A stretch of 24,780 bases of DNA, taken from positions 1 to 24,780 of the IMG/VR virus record IMGVR_UViG_3300044825_002888. The stretch is one strand, 5' to 3'. Positions within the stretch are counted from its first letter, which is position 1. The number at the start of each line of letters is the position of its first letter. A program made the position numbers and the translations under genes. Of this stretch, positions 7,035 to 14,390 are shown piece after piece. This DNA comes from a virus. A model generated the notes under the pieces. It worked only from the letters and a program-made list of their open reading frames with translations. It was not told the DNA's origin and ran no database searches.

Positions 7035-7308
7035 TATCTAAATTTTTAGCGAGTTCGTAGTGGCCGTTGTTTGCTAAAATAGCCGCTGTATGAACATACG
7101 AAATATTTTCTAAATCTTCCTGAATTTCTTGACAAGACATTAAAAAACCAAGACTGATATTTTCAAGACCAGCTTCTTTGTAGCAAGCCATTGCTTGTTC
7201 TAGTGCTTTTGAGCAAGCATCTGTAACGTCTTCTGCGTTAACTACACACTCCCAATCGCCACTTTGGACAAGGAAGATTTTTTGTTTGAAGTTTTTGAGG
7301 ATAACCAT
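7021..7308 (-). CDS. Conserved-looking hypothetical protein, first gene of leftward unit
   Basis: A 95-residue acidic protein that I do not recognise. It starts with a basic beta-like stretch (MVILKNFKQKIFLVQSGDWE), followed by a helix-like segment rich in Ala and Glu (AEDVTDACSKALEQAMACYK). The C-terminal third is also helical. No signal peptide, membrane span or metal motif is seen. It heads the leftward array, directly before dut. A perfect TTGACA lies 28 nt before the ATG, the same distance as in other genes here, but the hexamer at the -10 position (GAAGTT) is poor. A T4-late-type TATAAATA lies further upstream on the same strand. Short phage proteins of this kind are often early host-interaction factors; that is only a guess. 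Confidence 0.7.
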   Translation of the reverse strand: MVILKNFKQKIFLVQSGDWECVVNAEDVTDACSKALEQAMACYKEAGLENISLGFLMSCQEIQEDLENISYVHTAAILANNGHYELAKNLDNEFS

Positions 7309-7313
7309 ATCTC

Positions 7314-7342
7314 AACTTCTTCCAGAAAACATCTTCTGTCAA
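7314..7342 (-). promoter_or_regulatory. Candidate promoter of the leftward unit (weak -10)
   Basis: On the minus strand a perfect TTGACA (7342-7337) is followed after 17 nt by GAAGTT (7319-7314) and then 5 nt to the ATG at 7308. The geometry equals that of the other start-codon-abutting promoters, but the -10 hexamer is poor. The TTGACA covers the loop of a 7-bp hairpin (7331-7348). Confidence 0.3.
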
Positions 7343-7348
7343 GAAGAT
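7331..7348. other. Hairpin in the divergent region
   Basis: ATCTTCT, loop GTCA, AGAAGAT: a perfect 7-bp stem, followed on the plus strand by TTTTTC. It could be a weak terminator for plus-strand transcription or an operator over the leftward -35 box. Stem GC content is low, so terminator strength would be modest. Confidence 0.4.
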
Positions 7349-7355
7349 TTTTCTA

Positions 7356-7363
7356 TATTTATA
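7356..7363 (-). promoter_or_regulatory. T4-late-type TATAAATA motif, leftward
   Basis: An exact TATAAATA on the minus strand, the -10 sequence read by T4 gp55 with host core polymerase. It faces the dut-dNMP kinase-sigma-ssb unit and sits 48-55 nt before the first start codon. In AT-rich DNA such octamers also arise by chance. Confidence 0.35.
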
Positions 7364-7389
7364 CGATATATACTTTAAAGAAACTTTAG

Positions 7390-7397
7390 TATAAATA
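7390..7397 (+). promoter_or_regulatory. T4-late-type TATAAATA motif, rightward
   Basis: An exact TATAAATA on the plus strand, partner of the leftward copy 26 bp away and pointing toward nrdB. It overlaps the right arm of an imperfect hairpin. Initiation here would give a leader of roughly 145 nt containing the purine-rich tract. Confidence 0.35.
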
Positions 7398-7515
7398 TTA
7401 TTTTAAGGACTATTTACGTTCGGCAAGGAAAGAACGCTAGGGATACGAAGGGAGAGGGGGTATTTCTTTCAAAAAATGTGAAAAAAGTTTGAGAAATTTT
7501 TCTGTTTCAAAATTC

Positions 7516-7543
7516 TTGACAGCGACCAACCAGTGTGTAATAT
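7516..7543 (+). promoter_or_regulatory. Near-consensus sigma-70 promoter of nrdB
   Basis: TTGACA (7516-7521), a 16-nt spacer, and TAATAT (7538-7543) form a near-consensus sigma-70 promoter. Only 5 nt (ATCGT) separate the -10 box from the nrdB ATG, so transcription should start at or next to the start codon. There is no room for a Shine-Dalgarno sequence on this transcript. Confidence 0.75.
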
Positions 7544-7548
7544 ATCGT

Positions 7549-8523
7549 ATGACTATTTTCGACGAGCAAATTTCGCGCAAGCCAGATCGGTATCCTTGGG
7601 TTCAAGATTTTATTTCAGCAATGCACGAAGGGTTCTGGACGCATAAAGAATTTAGCTTCTCCAGTGATCTTCAAGATTTCAAAGTAAATCTAAGCAAAGA
7701 AGAGCAAGAAGTTATTATTCGCACGCTTTCTGCCATTGGTCAGATCGAAGTGGCGGTTAAAAAGTTTTGGGCCAAGCTCGGAGACAATCTTCCGCACCCA
7801 TCACTCACTGATCTTGGTTATGTGATGGCTGGAGTGGAAGTGATTCACAATAATGCTTATCAGCGTCTTCTTGAAGTTCTTGATATGGAAGAAATCTTTG
7901 AGGAAAATCTCAAGCTTGATGTTGTGTCTGGTCGCGTCAACTATCTTCGCAAATACACTCATCGTTTCTACAAAGACTCTCGTAAACAATATGTTTATGC
8001 ACTCATTCTTTTTACTCTTTTCATTGAGAATGTTTCTTTGTTTTCTCAATTCTACATCATTCTTTGGTTCGGGCGTTATCGCAATGTGCTCAAAGACACA
8101 ACTCAACAAGTCACCTATACCAAGAACGAAGAACTCATTCATGCTAAAGTTGGCATGAAACTTGTGAACGTGATTCGCAAAGAGTGTCCAGAGCTTTTCG
8201 ATGCTGATTTGGAGCAAAGAATCTTGCACGAAGCAGAAGAAGCTTTCAAAGCAGAATCCAAAATTATTGATTGGATTATTGGCGACTTTAGCGCACAAAG
8301 AATGAATGCTAATATTCTCAAAGAGTATGTGAAAAATAGAATCAATGATTCTTTGAAAGAGATTGGTTTCAAACCCTTATTTACCATTGACAAAACGCTT
8401 GCTAGAGACTATGAGTGGATGGATGAAGAAGTCTTGGCAAACAATGCTGTTGACTTTTTCTACCAACGCCCCGTTGACTACGCAAAGAAAAACAAAACAT
8501 TCGAACTAGAAGAACTCGTTTAA
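7549..8523 (+). CDS. nrdB: Class I ribonucleotide reductase small (beta) subunit
   Basis: A 324-residue ferritin-like beta subunit that makes the radical for ribonucleotide reduction. Likely metal ligands are E67 (QIEVAVKKFW), E97 and H100 (AGVEVIH), E160 (FTLFIENVSLF), and E195 and H198 (EELIH). Tyr104 stands four residues after H100, the place of the radical tyrosine in class Ia enzymes. The C-terminal tail KTFELEELV is the usual peptide that docks on the large subunit. The QIEVAVK-x-FW form is the branch seen in phages and many aquatic bacteria rather than the E. coli type. The ATG at 7549 is chosen because MTIFDEQISRKPDRYPW is the normal N-terminus and a promoter ends 5 nt before it; an upstream TTG would lie inside the promoter. 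nrdA follows after 1 bp. Confidence 0.96.
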   Translation: MTIFDEQISRKPDRYPWVQDFISAMHEGFWTHKEFSFSSDLQDFKVNLSKEEQEVIIRTLSAIGQIEVAVKKFWAKLGDNLPHPSLTDLGYVMAGVEVIHNNAYQRLLEVLDMEEIFEENLKLDVVSGRVNYLRKYTHRFYKDSRKQYVYALILFTLFIENVSLFSQFYIILWFGRYRNVLKDTTQQVTYTKNEELIHAKVGMKLVNVIRKECPELFDADLEQRILHEAEEAFKAESKIIDWIIGDFSAQRMNANILKEYVKNRINDSLKEIGFKPLFTIDKTLARDYEWMDEEVLANNAVDFFYQRPVDYAKKNKTFELEELV

Positions 8524-8524
8524 A

Positions 8525-10171
8525 ATGACAAAATACTACTGGCTAAATCAAAAATCCCGCGAATTTCTTGCTCGCGGTTACGTTAGAGAAGATCAAACCG
8601 CAGAAGAAAGAGTTAGAGAAATTGCTGAAACTGCCGAAAAGTATTTGAAGATCAGAGGCTTTGCAGACAAGTTCGAAGATTACATGTCGCGTGGCTGGTT
8701 TAGTTTGTCCTCTCCAGTATGGGCAAACTATGGTCTTGAAAGAGGCTTACCTTGCTCATGCAATGGCTCATTCATTGACGATACAATGGATAGCATTTTG
8801 TATAAGAATGCTGAAATTGGAATGATGACAAAGAACGCTGCTGGAACATCTGCTTATTTTGGCAAGCTGCGTCCAAGAGGCGCAACCATTAGTTCTGGCG
8901 GAACATCAAGTGGCAGCGTTCATTTCATGGAACTCTTTGACAAGGTGGCCAATATTGTTTCCCAATCCAATGTGCGCCGTGGTTCAATGGCAGCGTATTT
9001 GGATATTGATCATCCAGATTTGGAAGAGTTTCTTCGTATTCGCAGCGAAGGACATCCAATCCAAGAACTCAGTATTGGTGTTTGCATTTCAAACGAATGG
9101 ATGGAAGGTCTTTTGAATAAAGACAAAGACAAGCTCAAAATTTGGGGCCAAGTTATCAAGAAGCGCTTTGAAAGCGGCTATCCATACATTCATTTCACTG
9201 GCAATGCAAATGAGCAAGCGCCAGCAGTTTATAAAGACAAAGGCGTAAAAATTTATGCCAGCAATCTCTGTAATGAAATTAACCTTTCTTCTGACAAGGA
9301 CACTTCATTTGTTTGCGTGCTTTCAAGCATCAACCTACTACACTATGATGAGTGGAAGGACACTGACGCTGTTGAAGTGTTGACCTACTTCCTTGACACT
9401 GTAACCGAAGAATACATTCGCAAGACTGAAAATATGCCGTTTATGGCTGCTGCTAATAAGTTTGCAAAAGAGCAGAGAGCAGTTGGTCTTGGAGTTTTAG
9501 GTTGGCATTCTCTCTTGCAAGCCAAGAATATTGCATGGGAAGGCATGGAAGCCAAGCTACTGAATGCAAGCGTATTTAAGCTTATTGCAGAAAAAAGTTT
9601 GAAGGCAAGCAAAGAAATGGCTGAAAAATATGGTGAGCCAGACATGCTCAAGGGATATGGCGAAAGAATGGTGACTCGTTTAGCTATCGCCCCAACAGTT
9701 TCCTCTTCTTTTATTCTTGGTCAAGTTTCTCAAGGCATTGAGCCTCAAAACTCCAATTACTATGTCAAGAAACTCGCAAAAGGCTCTTTCACATACAAGA
9801 ATCCATATCTTAAAGAACTCCTGAAACAAAAAGACAAGGACGACCAAGAAGTTTGGAAGAGTATTTTGGAAAATGGTGGGTCAGTTCAGCATCTTGAATT
9901 CTTGACCGAACATGAGAAGGATGTGTTCAAGACCTTTGGAGAAATCTCTCAAAAGGAGATTGTCATCCAAGCTGCTCAACGCCAGAAGTTCATTGACCAA
10001 GGACAAAGCCTCAATCTTATGATTCCTCCATCAACAACTGTTGGAGAAGTGAGCAAATTAATGATCTTTGGTTGGCAACAAGGAATCAAGGGTTTTTATT
10101 ACCAAAAGTCCAGTAATCCAAGTCAGTTGTTGGCTCGCTCACTTAATGAGTGTAAGTCTTGTGAAGCTTAA
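8525..10171 (+). CDS. nrdA: Class I ribonucleotide reductase large (alpha) subunit
   Basis: A 548-residue catalytic subunit that reduces ribonucleoside diphosphates to deoxy forms. Key residues: first redox Cys in LPCSCNGSF (C79 likely), the N247-x-C249-x-E251 active site (SNLCNEINL), the partner C264 (SFVCVLSSINLL), the tyrosine pair in KGFYYQKSS, and the C-terminal shuttle pair C543-x2-C546 (NECKSCEA). The N-terminal ATP cone of about 100 residues found in E. coli NrdA is absent, so the dATP off-switch is probably missing, as is common in phages. The block GTSAYFGKLRPRGATISSGG is typical of marine and freshwater phage NrdA. Co-transcribed with nrdB. Confidence 0.97.
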   Translation: MTKYYWLNQKSREFLARGYVREDQTAEERVREIAETAEKYLKIRGFADKFEDYMSRGWFSLSSPVWANYGLERGLPCSCNGSFIDDTMDSILYKNAEIGMMTKNAAGTSAYFGKLRPRGATISSGGTSSGSVHFMELFDKVANIVSQSNVRRGSMAAYLDIDHPDLEEFLRIRSEGHPIQELSIGVCISNEWMEGLLNKDKDKLKIWGQVIKKRFESGYPYIHFTGNANEQAPAVYKDKGVKIYASNLCNEINLSSDKDTSFVCVLSSINLLHYDEWKDTDAVEVLTYFLDTVTEEYIRKTENMPFMAAANKFAKEQRAVGLGVLGWHSLLQAKNIAWEGMEAKLLNASVFKLIAEKSLKASKEMAEKYGEPDMLKGYGERMVTRLAIAPTVSSSFILGQVSQGIEPQNSNYYVKKLAKGSFTYKNPYLKELLKQKDKDDQEVWKSILENGGSVQHLEFLTEHEKDVFKTFGEISQKEIVIQAAQRQKFIDQGQSLNLMIPPSTTVGEVSKLMIFGWQQGIKGFYYQKSSNPSQLLARSLNECKSCEA

Positions 10172-10214
10172 CTAATTGTTGATAAAAATAATTTTTTAAG
10201 TGTAAAAAGTAAAC

Positions 10215-11249
10215 ATGGAAGTAGATTTTTCTCAACAGATTTTAGAGGCCAAAAACCGCCCTGGACCAAAAAGCTCCGCACAAACTCCTGCGAAGCCAGA
10301 TGAGCGTAAAAAGGGTTCAAAAATGAATGAGCCAGGCTCTGCTGGCACTACTCCAGATGCTAAAGAGCGTGCTGAAAAAAATCTTGAGAAAGATGACAAG
10401 AAAGAAATTGTCAAAGCTGAAATTACTTTTAACGATAAAATCACTGAATCTCTAAAAAAGAAAGTAGAGGATCATAACTCAAAGCATAGTCGCAAAGTTT
10501 CTCTTTCTCAATTAAAGAAAGTTTATCGTCGCGGCTTGGGTGCTTTTAGCTCTACTCATCGTCCAGGCAAGAGTCGTCAGCAGTGGGCAATGGCTCGCGT
10601 CAATACTTTCTTGAAAATGATGCGTGGTGAAAAGGTTAAAGATGCATATAAAGCTGCTGATGGCGACATTGCCAAAGGTTCCGAAGCTTTTGATCATAAC
10701 CACGACTATTATGATTTTGAAGACCTTGAGCTTCAATTAGCTCACATTAATCTAATCGAAGCTGGTGTTTTATTCGAAGAAATGGACATCTTCAATGAAG
10801 ACATTGACTATACCGAAGCTGAAAAGAAAACTCTTAATAAGCCATTCAGACTTCCTTCTGGCTCTAATAAGAAATTTGGCGTTTATGTTAAAAACGACAA
10901 AGGCAACACTGTGATGGTTAAATTTGGCGACCCCAACATGGAAATCAAACGCGATGACCCTGAACGCCGCAAGAATTTCCGCGCAAGACATCAGTGCGAC
11001 AGTAACCCTGGACCTAAATGGAAAGCTAGATATTGGGCCTGTAGAACTTGGGAAAAGGGTAAAACCGTGACCGAAGTTACTAGCAGCGAAGACCCAATCG
11101 AAGCATTCTATATCAAACAAGCCGAAAGAGAAATCAGAATGTCTGAGGCTATTTTGAATGAAGAAGACTTTCCTTCTCAAGAAGAAGTTTTAGCCCTTAA
11201 TCCCCTACTAGACAATGTTTATTACATTGAAGAGGAAGTTGGAATTTAA
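10215..11249 (+). CDS. Two-domain phage hypothetical protein
   Basis: A 344-residue hydrophilic protein, not confidently recognised. The first about 75 residues are low complexity (Lys, Pro, Glu, Ala). Residues 95-150 hold a conserved-looking block, RRGLGAFSSTHRPGKSRQQW then AMARVNTFLKMMRGEKV. Residues 205-285 hold a second block: LNKPFRLPSGSNKKFGVYVK, VKFGDPNMEIKRDDPERRKN, then FRARHQCDSNPGPKWKARYW ending WACRTW, with His and Cys residues that could bind metal. I recall both blocks from phage proteins of unknown role, some near structural genes, but could not check this. The tail is acidic. A possible TTGATA-N18-TAAAAA promoter lies 6 nt before the ATG. It sits between nrdA and the sugar cassette. 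Confidence 0.8.
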   Translation: MEVDFSQQILEAKNRPGPKSSAQTPAKPDERKKGSKMNEPGSAGTTPDAKERAEKNLEKDDKKEIVKAEITFNDKITESLKKKVEDHNSKHSRKVSLSQLKKVYRRGLGAFSSTHRPGKSRQQWAMARVNTFLKMMRGEKVKDAYKAADGDIAKGSEAFDHNHDYYDFEDLELQLAHINLIEAGVLFEEMDIFNEDIDYTEAEKKTLNKPFRLPSGSNKKFGVYVKNDKGNTVMVKFGDPNMEIKRDDPERRKNFRARHQCDSNPGPKWKARYWACRTWEKGKTVTEVTSSEDPIEAFYIKQAEREIRMSEAILNEEDFPSQEEVLALNPLLDNVYYIEEEVGI

Positions 11250-11278
11250 TTAGAAAATTCTTTATTGTTTCGTATTAT
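11250..11278 (+). promoter_or_regulatory. Weak candidate promoter of the PQ-loop gene
   Basis: TTAGAA, 17 nt, TATTAT, then 4 nt to a GTG codon. The -10 box is good, the -35 poor (3 of 6). The spacing to the start codon is the same as in the better promoters in this window, which is the main reason to list it. Confidence 0.3.
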
Positions 11279-11282
11279 CCTA

Positions 11283-11549
11283 GTGATCGAACAGATTCTA
11301 GGTGTTATTTATACGTTCTGCTTCTCAGTCTGCTACATTCCTCAAATCTCCAAAAGTTTGAGGACAAAAAATGTGCAAGACGTTAGCGTTGGCATGTTTA
11401 TTCTTTCAATAATTGGGTATGTCTCAGCAATGGGATATACCCTTTTGCGTGTTGGATGGGATTTTTGGTGGATAGTAAATTATTTTTGTGGCCTAGTTTC
11501 TGCAACAGTCATGGTGGCAATTTATTACATTTACAAAAAACATGTTTAG
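11283..11549 (+). CDS. PQ-loop / semiSWEET-like membrane protein
   Basis: An 88-residue three-helix membrane protein. Helix 1 (IEQILGVIYTFCFSVCY) ends with the PQ motif IPQISKSLRTKNVQDVS, as in SemiSWEET sugar transporters (x-PQ-x-x-K-x-x-K-T-K-S-x-x-x-x-S). Helix 2 is MFILSIIGYVSAMGYTLL and helix 3 VNYFCGLVSATVMVAIYYIY. SemiSWEETs dimerise and carry small sugars across the inner membrane; phage-encoded ones would act in the host membrane. The first gene of the sugar cassette, it overlaps the glycosyltransferase start by 8 bp. I prefer the GTG at 11283, which removes a short extra N-terminus and fits a TATTAT box 4 nt upstream; a TTG at 11265 is the alternative. Sugar transport is inference from family. 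Confidence 0.78.
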   Translation: MIEQILGVIYTFCFSVCYIPQISKSLRTKNVQDVSVGMFILSIIGYVSAMGYTLLRVGWDFWWIVNYFCGLVSATVMVAIYYIYKKHV

Positions 11550-12312
11550 CATTTATCATTCAGCATTTAACCTCATCAAGCATGGCTTTGTTGGTTGGGA
11601 AAACAGCGTTCAAAATTCATGCAAATTTGCAGATGAAGTAATCATCGCAGTTAATACTTCCGTAGATAATACAAAGGAAGCAATCTCAGAAACTTTAAAA
11701 GACTTTTCTAACTGGAAAATTATAGAAACCGATTTTTCATATCAAGACCCTTGGCTTGATGGCAAGATTAAAAATGCCGCCCTTCAAGCTTGCACGCAAG
11801 ATTTTAAGATTCAACTCGATCTCGATGAGTACATTCCATTGTGGCAAAAACCACTGTGGGAAATTTTAGCCATGCAAATTGCTCTTAGTCCAGTTCAGTG
11901 TGCAGCAGTTGCATCTGTGAATCTTTATAAAGATTGGAATCACTATTCTTCAATTACTAACAAGCAATATTTCAATAAAGGACAAGCTTATCGTGCGCCA
12001 AGTAAAGCGGCCAGAAAACAAGACGGCACAATTAATACTAAAATGAGCGATGGTTGTGACTTGGTTAATGCTGATGGAGAATTTGTTTCAACAATGGCAA
12101 CCACAACTGATCTGCAACGCTTGGAGCTTGGTGTTTCACCATTTGTTGTTCATTTTGGTTATGTAGATTTAGACTCTCGACTAAAGAGAAACCATGAGTT
12201 CTGGCACGAACATTGGTATGTTGAAGGCGGTGGGCAAGACCCCGCTCACAAGATTCACATGAAACACGAAGACTTTGAATACCCTTATCTTAAACATAAA
12301 TTAAAATTATAA
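11542..12312 (+). CDS. GT-A-type glycosyltransferase
   Basis: A 256-residue protein with a GT2-like GT-A layout. Residues 1-40 give the first strand and helix and the strand ADEVIIAVNTSVDNTKEAI. The metal/donor motif is QLDLDEYIP (D93-x-D95-E96), which binds the nucleotide-sugar via a divalent metal. WLDGKIKNAALQACTQDFKI just before it is the usual helix that precedes the DxD strand (G-x-x-x-x-N-x-A-L). The second half is aromatic and His-rich (FWHEHWYVEGGGQDPAHKIH), probably acceptor-side. No membrane helix. Overlaps the PQ-loop gene by 8 bp and is followed after 1 bp by the GT9-like gene. Donor and acceptor unknown. Confidence 0.83.
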   Translation: MFSIYHSAFNLIKHGFVGWENSVQNSCKFADEVIIAVNTSVDNTKEAISETLKDFSNWKIIETDFSYQDPWLDGKIKNAALQACTQDFKIQLDLDEYIPLWQKPLWEILAMQIALSPVQCAAVASVNLYKDWNHYSSITNKQYFNKGQAYRAPSKAARKQDGTINTKMSDGCDLVNADGEFVSTMATTTDLQRLELGVSPFVVHFGYVDLDSRLKRNHEFWHEHWYVEGGGQDPAHKIHMKHEDFEYPYLKHKLKL

Positions 12313-12313
12313 C

Positions 12314-13012
12314 ATGGATAATTTAATTAAATTATCTTGTCCATCCGAGGGGTTAGGTGATACGTTAATACTTACTTGTATTTGTAAGCACTTGCTTGCA
12401 AATAATAAAAAACCAATTGTTTCATTGCCTGCTAAAATAAAAAGGTTTTCTATTTTATTTGATGGCATCGCTGATGTTATAATAGAAGACGTTAATCAAT
12501 ATTTGCCCGATCTTGGTGGGGGTCACTATGCTACACGAAAACTAAGAAATTTTTTTCAACATGCAGAATTATTAGATAATAGACCTTTAGTTTTACATTC
12601 AAATCAAGAATCAGAAATTTGGACTGCAAATTATCTTATCAATAAGATTAATCCAGTAATTTTTGTGCCGCATTGTGCAAAACAGTGGCATGAAGTAAGA
12701 AGCTTAAAGGTTGATAGTTATGAGCAGTTATTTGATAAATTAATTTCTGATGGCTTAACTCCAATTATTTGTCAAAGCTCTAGTAATCCAGTTTCTATTA
12801 AATATGAAAATATTTTAACAGACTTGGAACTGAGTAAATATATTTGCTTATTGAGAAAAGTGGGCCTTTATGTTGGATGCAATACTGGAGATATGCACTT
12901 GGCTATTTCTGTTGGCGCTCATTGTCAAGTTATTCAGCCACAAAATCATCCACTATTCAATGCAGATGAGTGGAATTACAATCATCCATCAATTACATAT
13001 TATCAATTATGA
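12314..13012 (+). CDS. GT9-like (heptosyltransferase-family) protein
   Basis: A 232-residue protein resembling glycosyltransferase family 9 (ADP-heptose:LPS heptosyltransferases) but about 100 residues shorter. The N-terminal loop SEGLGDTLILTCICKHLL matches the family start (GD with conserved Asp, D16). The C-terminal block LRKVGLYVGCNTGDMHLAIS, followed by VGAHCQVIQPQ, matches the donor-binding G-x-D/N-T-G-x-x-H-x-A motif. Activity on a core or capsular sugar is inferred. DNA here is more AT-rich, and TTA is used far more for leucine than in the flanking gmd, suggesting a different origin from its neighbours. Its stop overlaps the next ATG (ATGA). Confidence 0.75.
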   Translation: MDNLIKLSCPSEGLGDTLILTCICKHLLANNKKPIVSLPAKIKRFSILFDGIADVIIEDVNQYLPDLGGGHYATRKLRNFFQHAELLDNRPLVLHSNQESEIWTANYLINKINPVIFVPHCAKQWHEVRSLKVDSYEQLFDKLISDGLTPIICQSSSNPVSIKYENILTDLELSKYICLLRKVGLYVGCNTGDMHLAISVGAHCQVIQPQNHPLFNADEWNYNHPSITYYQL

Positions 13013-13356
13013 TCACAATTTTAGTAGATGAGGGGTATGCTTATGATTATTTAGCCATCCTTGCGGTTAAACACAAAATATTCAATAATGAAAAAACCCT
13101 TACCGCAAGAACTTTATGTAATGAACATATCCTGAATCAAATACCAGAAGACCAACATATTAAAATTGTGCGTTCTCAAGAATTTAAAAATTTAATTGAC
13201 GCTAATTTTAAAACTTTTGAAGCTGTAGAAGAAGCTCGTTATGGAAAGATTTCCGCAAAAGAAGTGGACGATTTAAATATGAAAAGGTATTATTGCAAAG
13301 TGGCTTTACAAAATAAATTTTTCCCCGATATACAAACTACAGAACTTAAATCATGA
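13009..13356 (+). CDS. Small DUF6165-like protein of the sugar cassette
   Basis: A 115-residue protein. The pattern YDYLAILAVKHKIFNNEKTL near the N-terminus, ANFKTFEAVEEARYGKISAK in the middle and VDDLNMKRYYCKVALQNKFF near the end recalls DUF6165, whose members read roughly DKLTILEIK...NxxLWxIEDxIR...NDxRAxIK and are found in polysaccharide gene clusters. This is a weak match from memory and the function of that family is not known to me. Mainly helical, no membrane span. The start ATG at 13009 forms ATGA with the preceding gene; a longer frame upstream would overlap it by 43 bp. The stop overlaps the gmd ATG by 4 bp. AT-rich like the gene before it. Confidence 0.72.
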   Translation: MITILVDEGYAYDYLAILAVKHKIFNNEKTLTARTLCNEHILNQIPEDQHIKIVRSQEFKNLIDANFKTFEAVEEARYGKISAKEVDDLNMKRYYCKVALQNKFFPDIQTTELKS

Positions 13357-14390
13357 AAACAATTATTATAACTGGTATTACTGGTCAAGATGGCTCGCTG
13401 ATGGCAGACCATCTGCTAAAAGACCCAAACAACTTTGTTTACGGGGCGCATAGACGCTTGAGTGTTCCAAATCATCAAAACATTGAAAATATCAAGAACC
13501 ACGAAAGATTTAAATTGTTAGAGTTGGACCTTACTGATGCGGAAAGCATTAATCAAGCAATTAGAGAAATCAAGCCAGATTACTTCATCAACTTCGCTGC
13601 AAACTCTTTTGTCGGCAATAGTTGGAAGATGCCAATTAATCACATGCAAACAAACTGCATGGGAGTGCTTCATTGTCTTGAAGCTATTAGAAACCTTTCT
13701 CCAGAAACTAGATTCTATAATGCTGGCAGCAGCGAACAGTTCGGAGATGTTGCATATTCTCCACAAGACATCAACCATCCATTTCGTCCAAGATCGCCAT
13801 ACGGCGCTTCTAAGTGCGCTGCGCATCATTTGGTAAAGGTTTACCGAGAGTCTTATGACATTTATGCTGTTCAAGGAATCTTATTTAATCACGAAGGCGT
13901 TCGTCGCGGAGAAGAGTTCGTAACGCGAAAAATCACTAAAAATGTAGCAAGAATCTATAACGCCAAAAAAAGTGACGAATCTTTCTTGCCAATGGAGCTT
14001 GGCAATGTTGACGCCAAAAGAGATTGGAGCGATGCTCAAGATTTTGTGCGCGGTGTTTGGCTGATGCTTAATCAAGAAAAGCCAAAAGACTATGTTCTCT
14101 CTGCTAATGAAACTCACTCAGTAAGAGAATTTATTGAACTAGCCTTCGAAGCTGCTTCTATTGAAGGTGAGTGGATTGGCAACGGTTTAGATGAAGTTTT
14201 TATTGACAAAAACACGAAACAAAAGCTTGTAGTAATTAATCCAGCTTTCTATCGTCCAGCAGAAGTTGATCTTCTTTGGGGTGATTCGACACCAGCAAGA
14301 GAAGAGCTTGGCTGGATTCCAAACACATCTTTTTCTCAACTTGTTGAGAAAATGGTTGCGCGAGACTCAGGTTGGCCTTACATTAATTAA
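13353..14390 (+). CDS. gmd: GDP-mannose 4,6-dehydratase
   Basis: A 345-residue short-chain dehydrogenase of the Gmd branch. It converts GDP-mannose to GDP-4-keto-6-deoxymannose, the precursor of fucose, rhamnose-D, colitose and perosamine. The NADP-binding loop GITGQDGS is at residues 8-15 (the TGQDG form is diagnostic). Catalytic residues lie in NAGSSEQFG (S126/S127, E128) and SPYGASK (Y150, K154). LGNVDAKRDWSDAQDFVRGV (about 217-236) and AFYRPAEVDLLWGDSTPARE near the end are hallmark Gmd blocks. No downstream epimerase/reductase is in the window, so the keto sugar must be used by a host enzyme or another phage gene. Base composition is less AT-rich than in flanking cassette genes. Confidence 0.95.
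   Translation: MKTIIITGITGQDGSLMADHLLKDPNNFVYGAHRRLSVPNHQNIENIKNHERFKLLELDLTDAESINQAIREIKPDYFINFAANSFVGNSWKMPINHMQTNCMGVLHCLEAIRNLSPETRFYNAGSSEQFGDVAYSPQDINHPFRPRSPYGASKCAAHHLVKVYRESYDIYAVQGILFNHEGVRRGEEFVTRKITKNVARIYNAKKSDESFLPMELGNVDAKRDWSDAQDFVRGVWLMLNQEKPKDYVLSANETHSVREFIELAFEAASIEGEWIGNGLDEVFIDKNTKQKLVVINPAFYRPAEVDLLWGDSTPAREELGWIPNTSFSQLVEKMVARDSGWPYIN

Larger units (their letters stand above)
7309..7548. promoter_or_regulatory. Divergent regulatory region between the two gene arms
   Basis: No gene is seen in these 240 bp. They contain, left to right: the leftward TTGACA and hairpin; a minus-strand TATAAATA (7363-7356); an imperfect hairpin (7369-7393, outer arms TATACT/AGTATA, inner AAAG/CTTT, two bulged T); a plus-strand TATAAATA (7390-7397); a purine-rich tract (about 7424-7460); A/T-rich DNA; and the nrdB promoter. 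ATACGATATAT (7361-7371) recurs inverted as ATATATCGTAT at 7540-7550, overlapping the nrdB -10 and ATG. Divergent control is supported; an origin of replication is possible but not shown. Confidence 0.6.

Noticed and set aside
7400-7480. tRNA or other structured RNA gene in the divergent region
   Set aside because: No cloverleaf, no T-loop GTTCRANYC and no acceptor pairing could be found; only a 5-bp hairpin and a purine run.
7489-7548. TTG start giving a 20-residue longer NrdB
   Set aside because: The extension would be encoded by the nrdB promoter itself (TTGACA and TAATAT), is unlike the family N-terminus, and MTIFDEQISRKPDRYPW is the expected start.
7801-8298. 165-codon open frame antisense to nrdB
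   Set aside because: It lies wholly within nrdB, whose protein is conserved throughout; it has no start signals and its product is compositionally odd. The same applies to other long antisense frames inside nrdA, recA-like and dnaB genes.
11306-11313. TATTTATA (minus-strand TATAAATA) inside the PQ-loop gene
   Set aside because: It lies in coding sequence facing leftward with no minus-strand gene downstream; expected by chance in AT-rich DNA.
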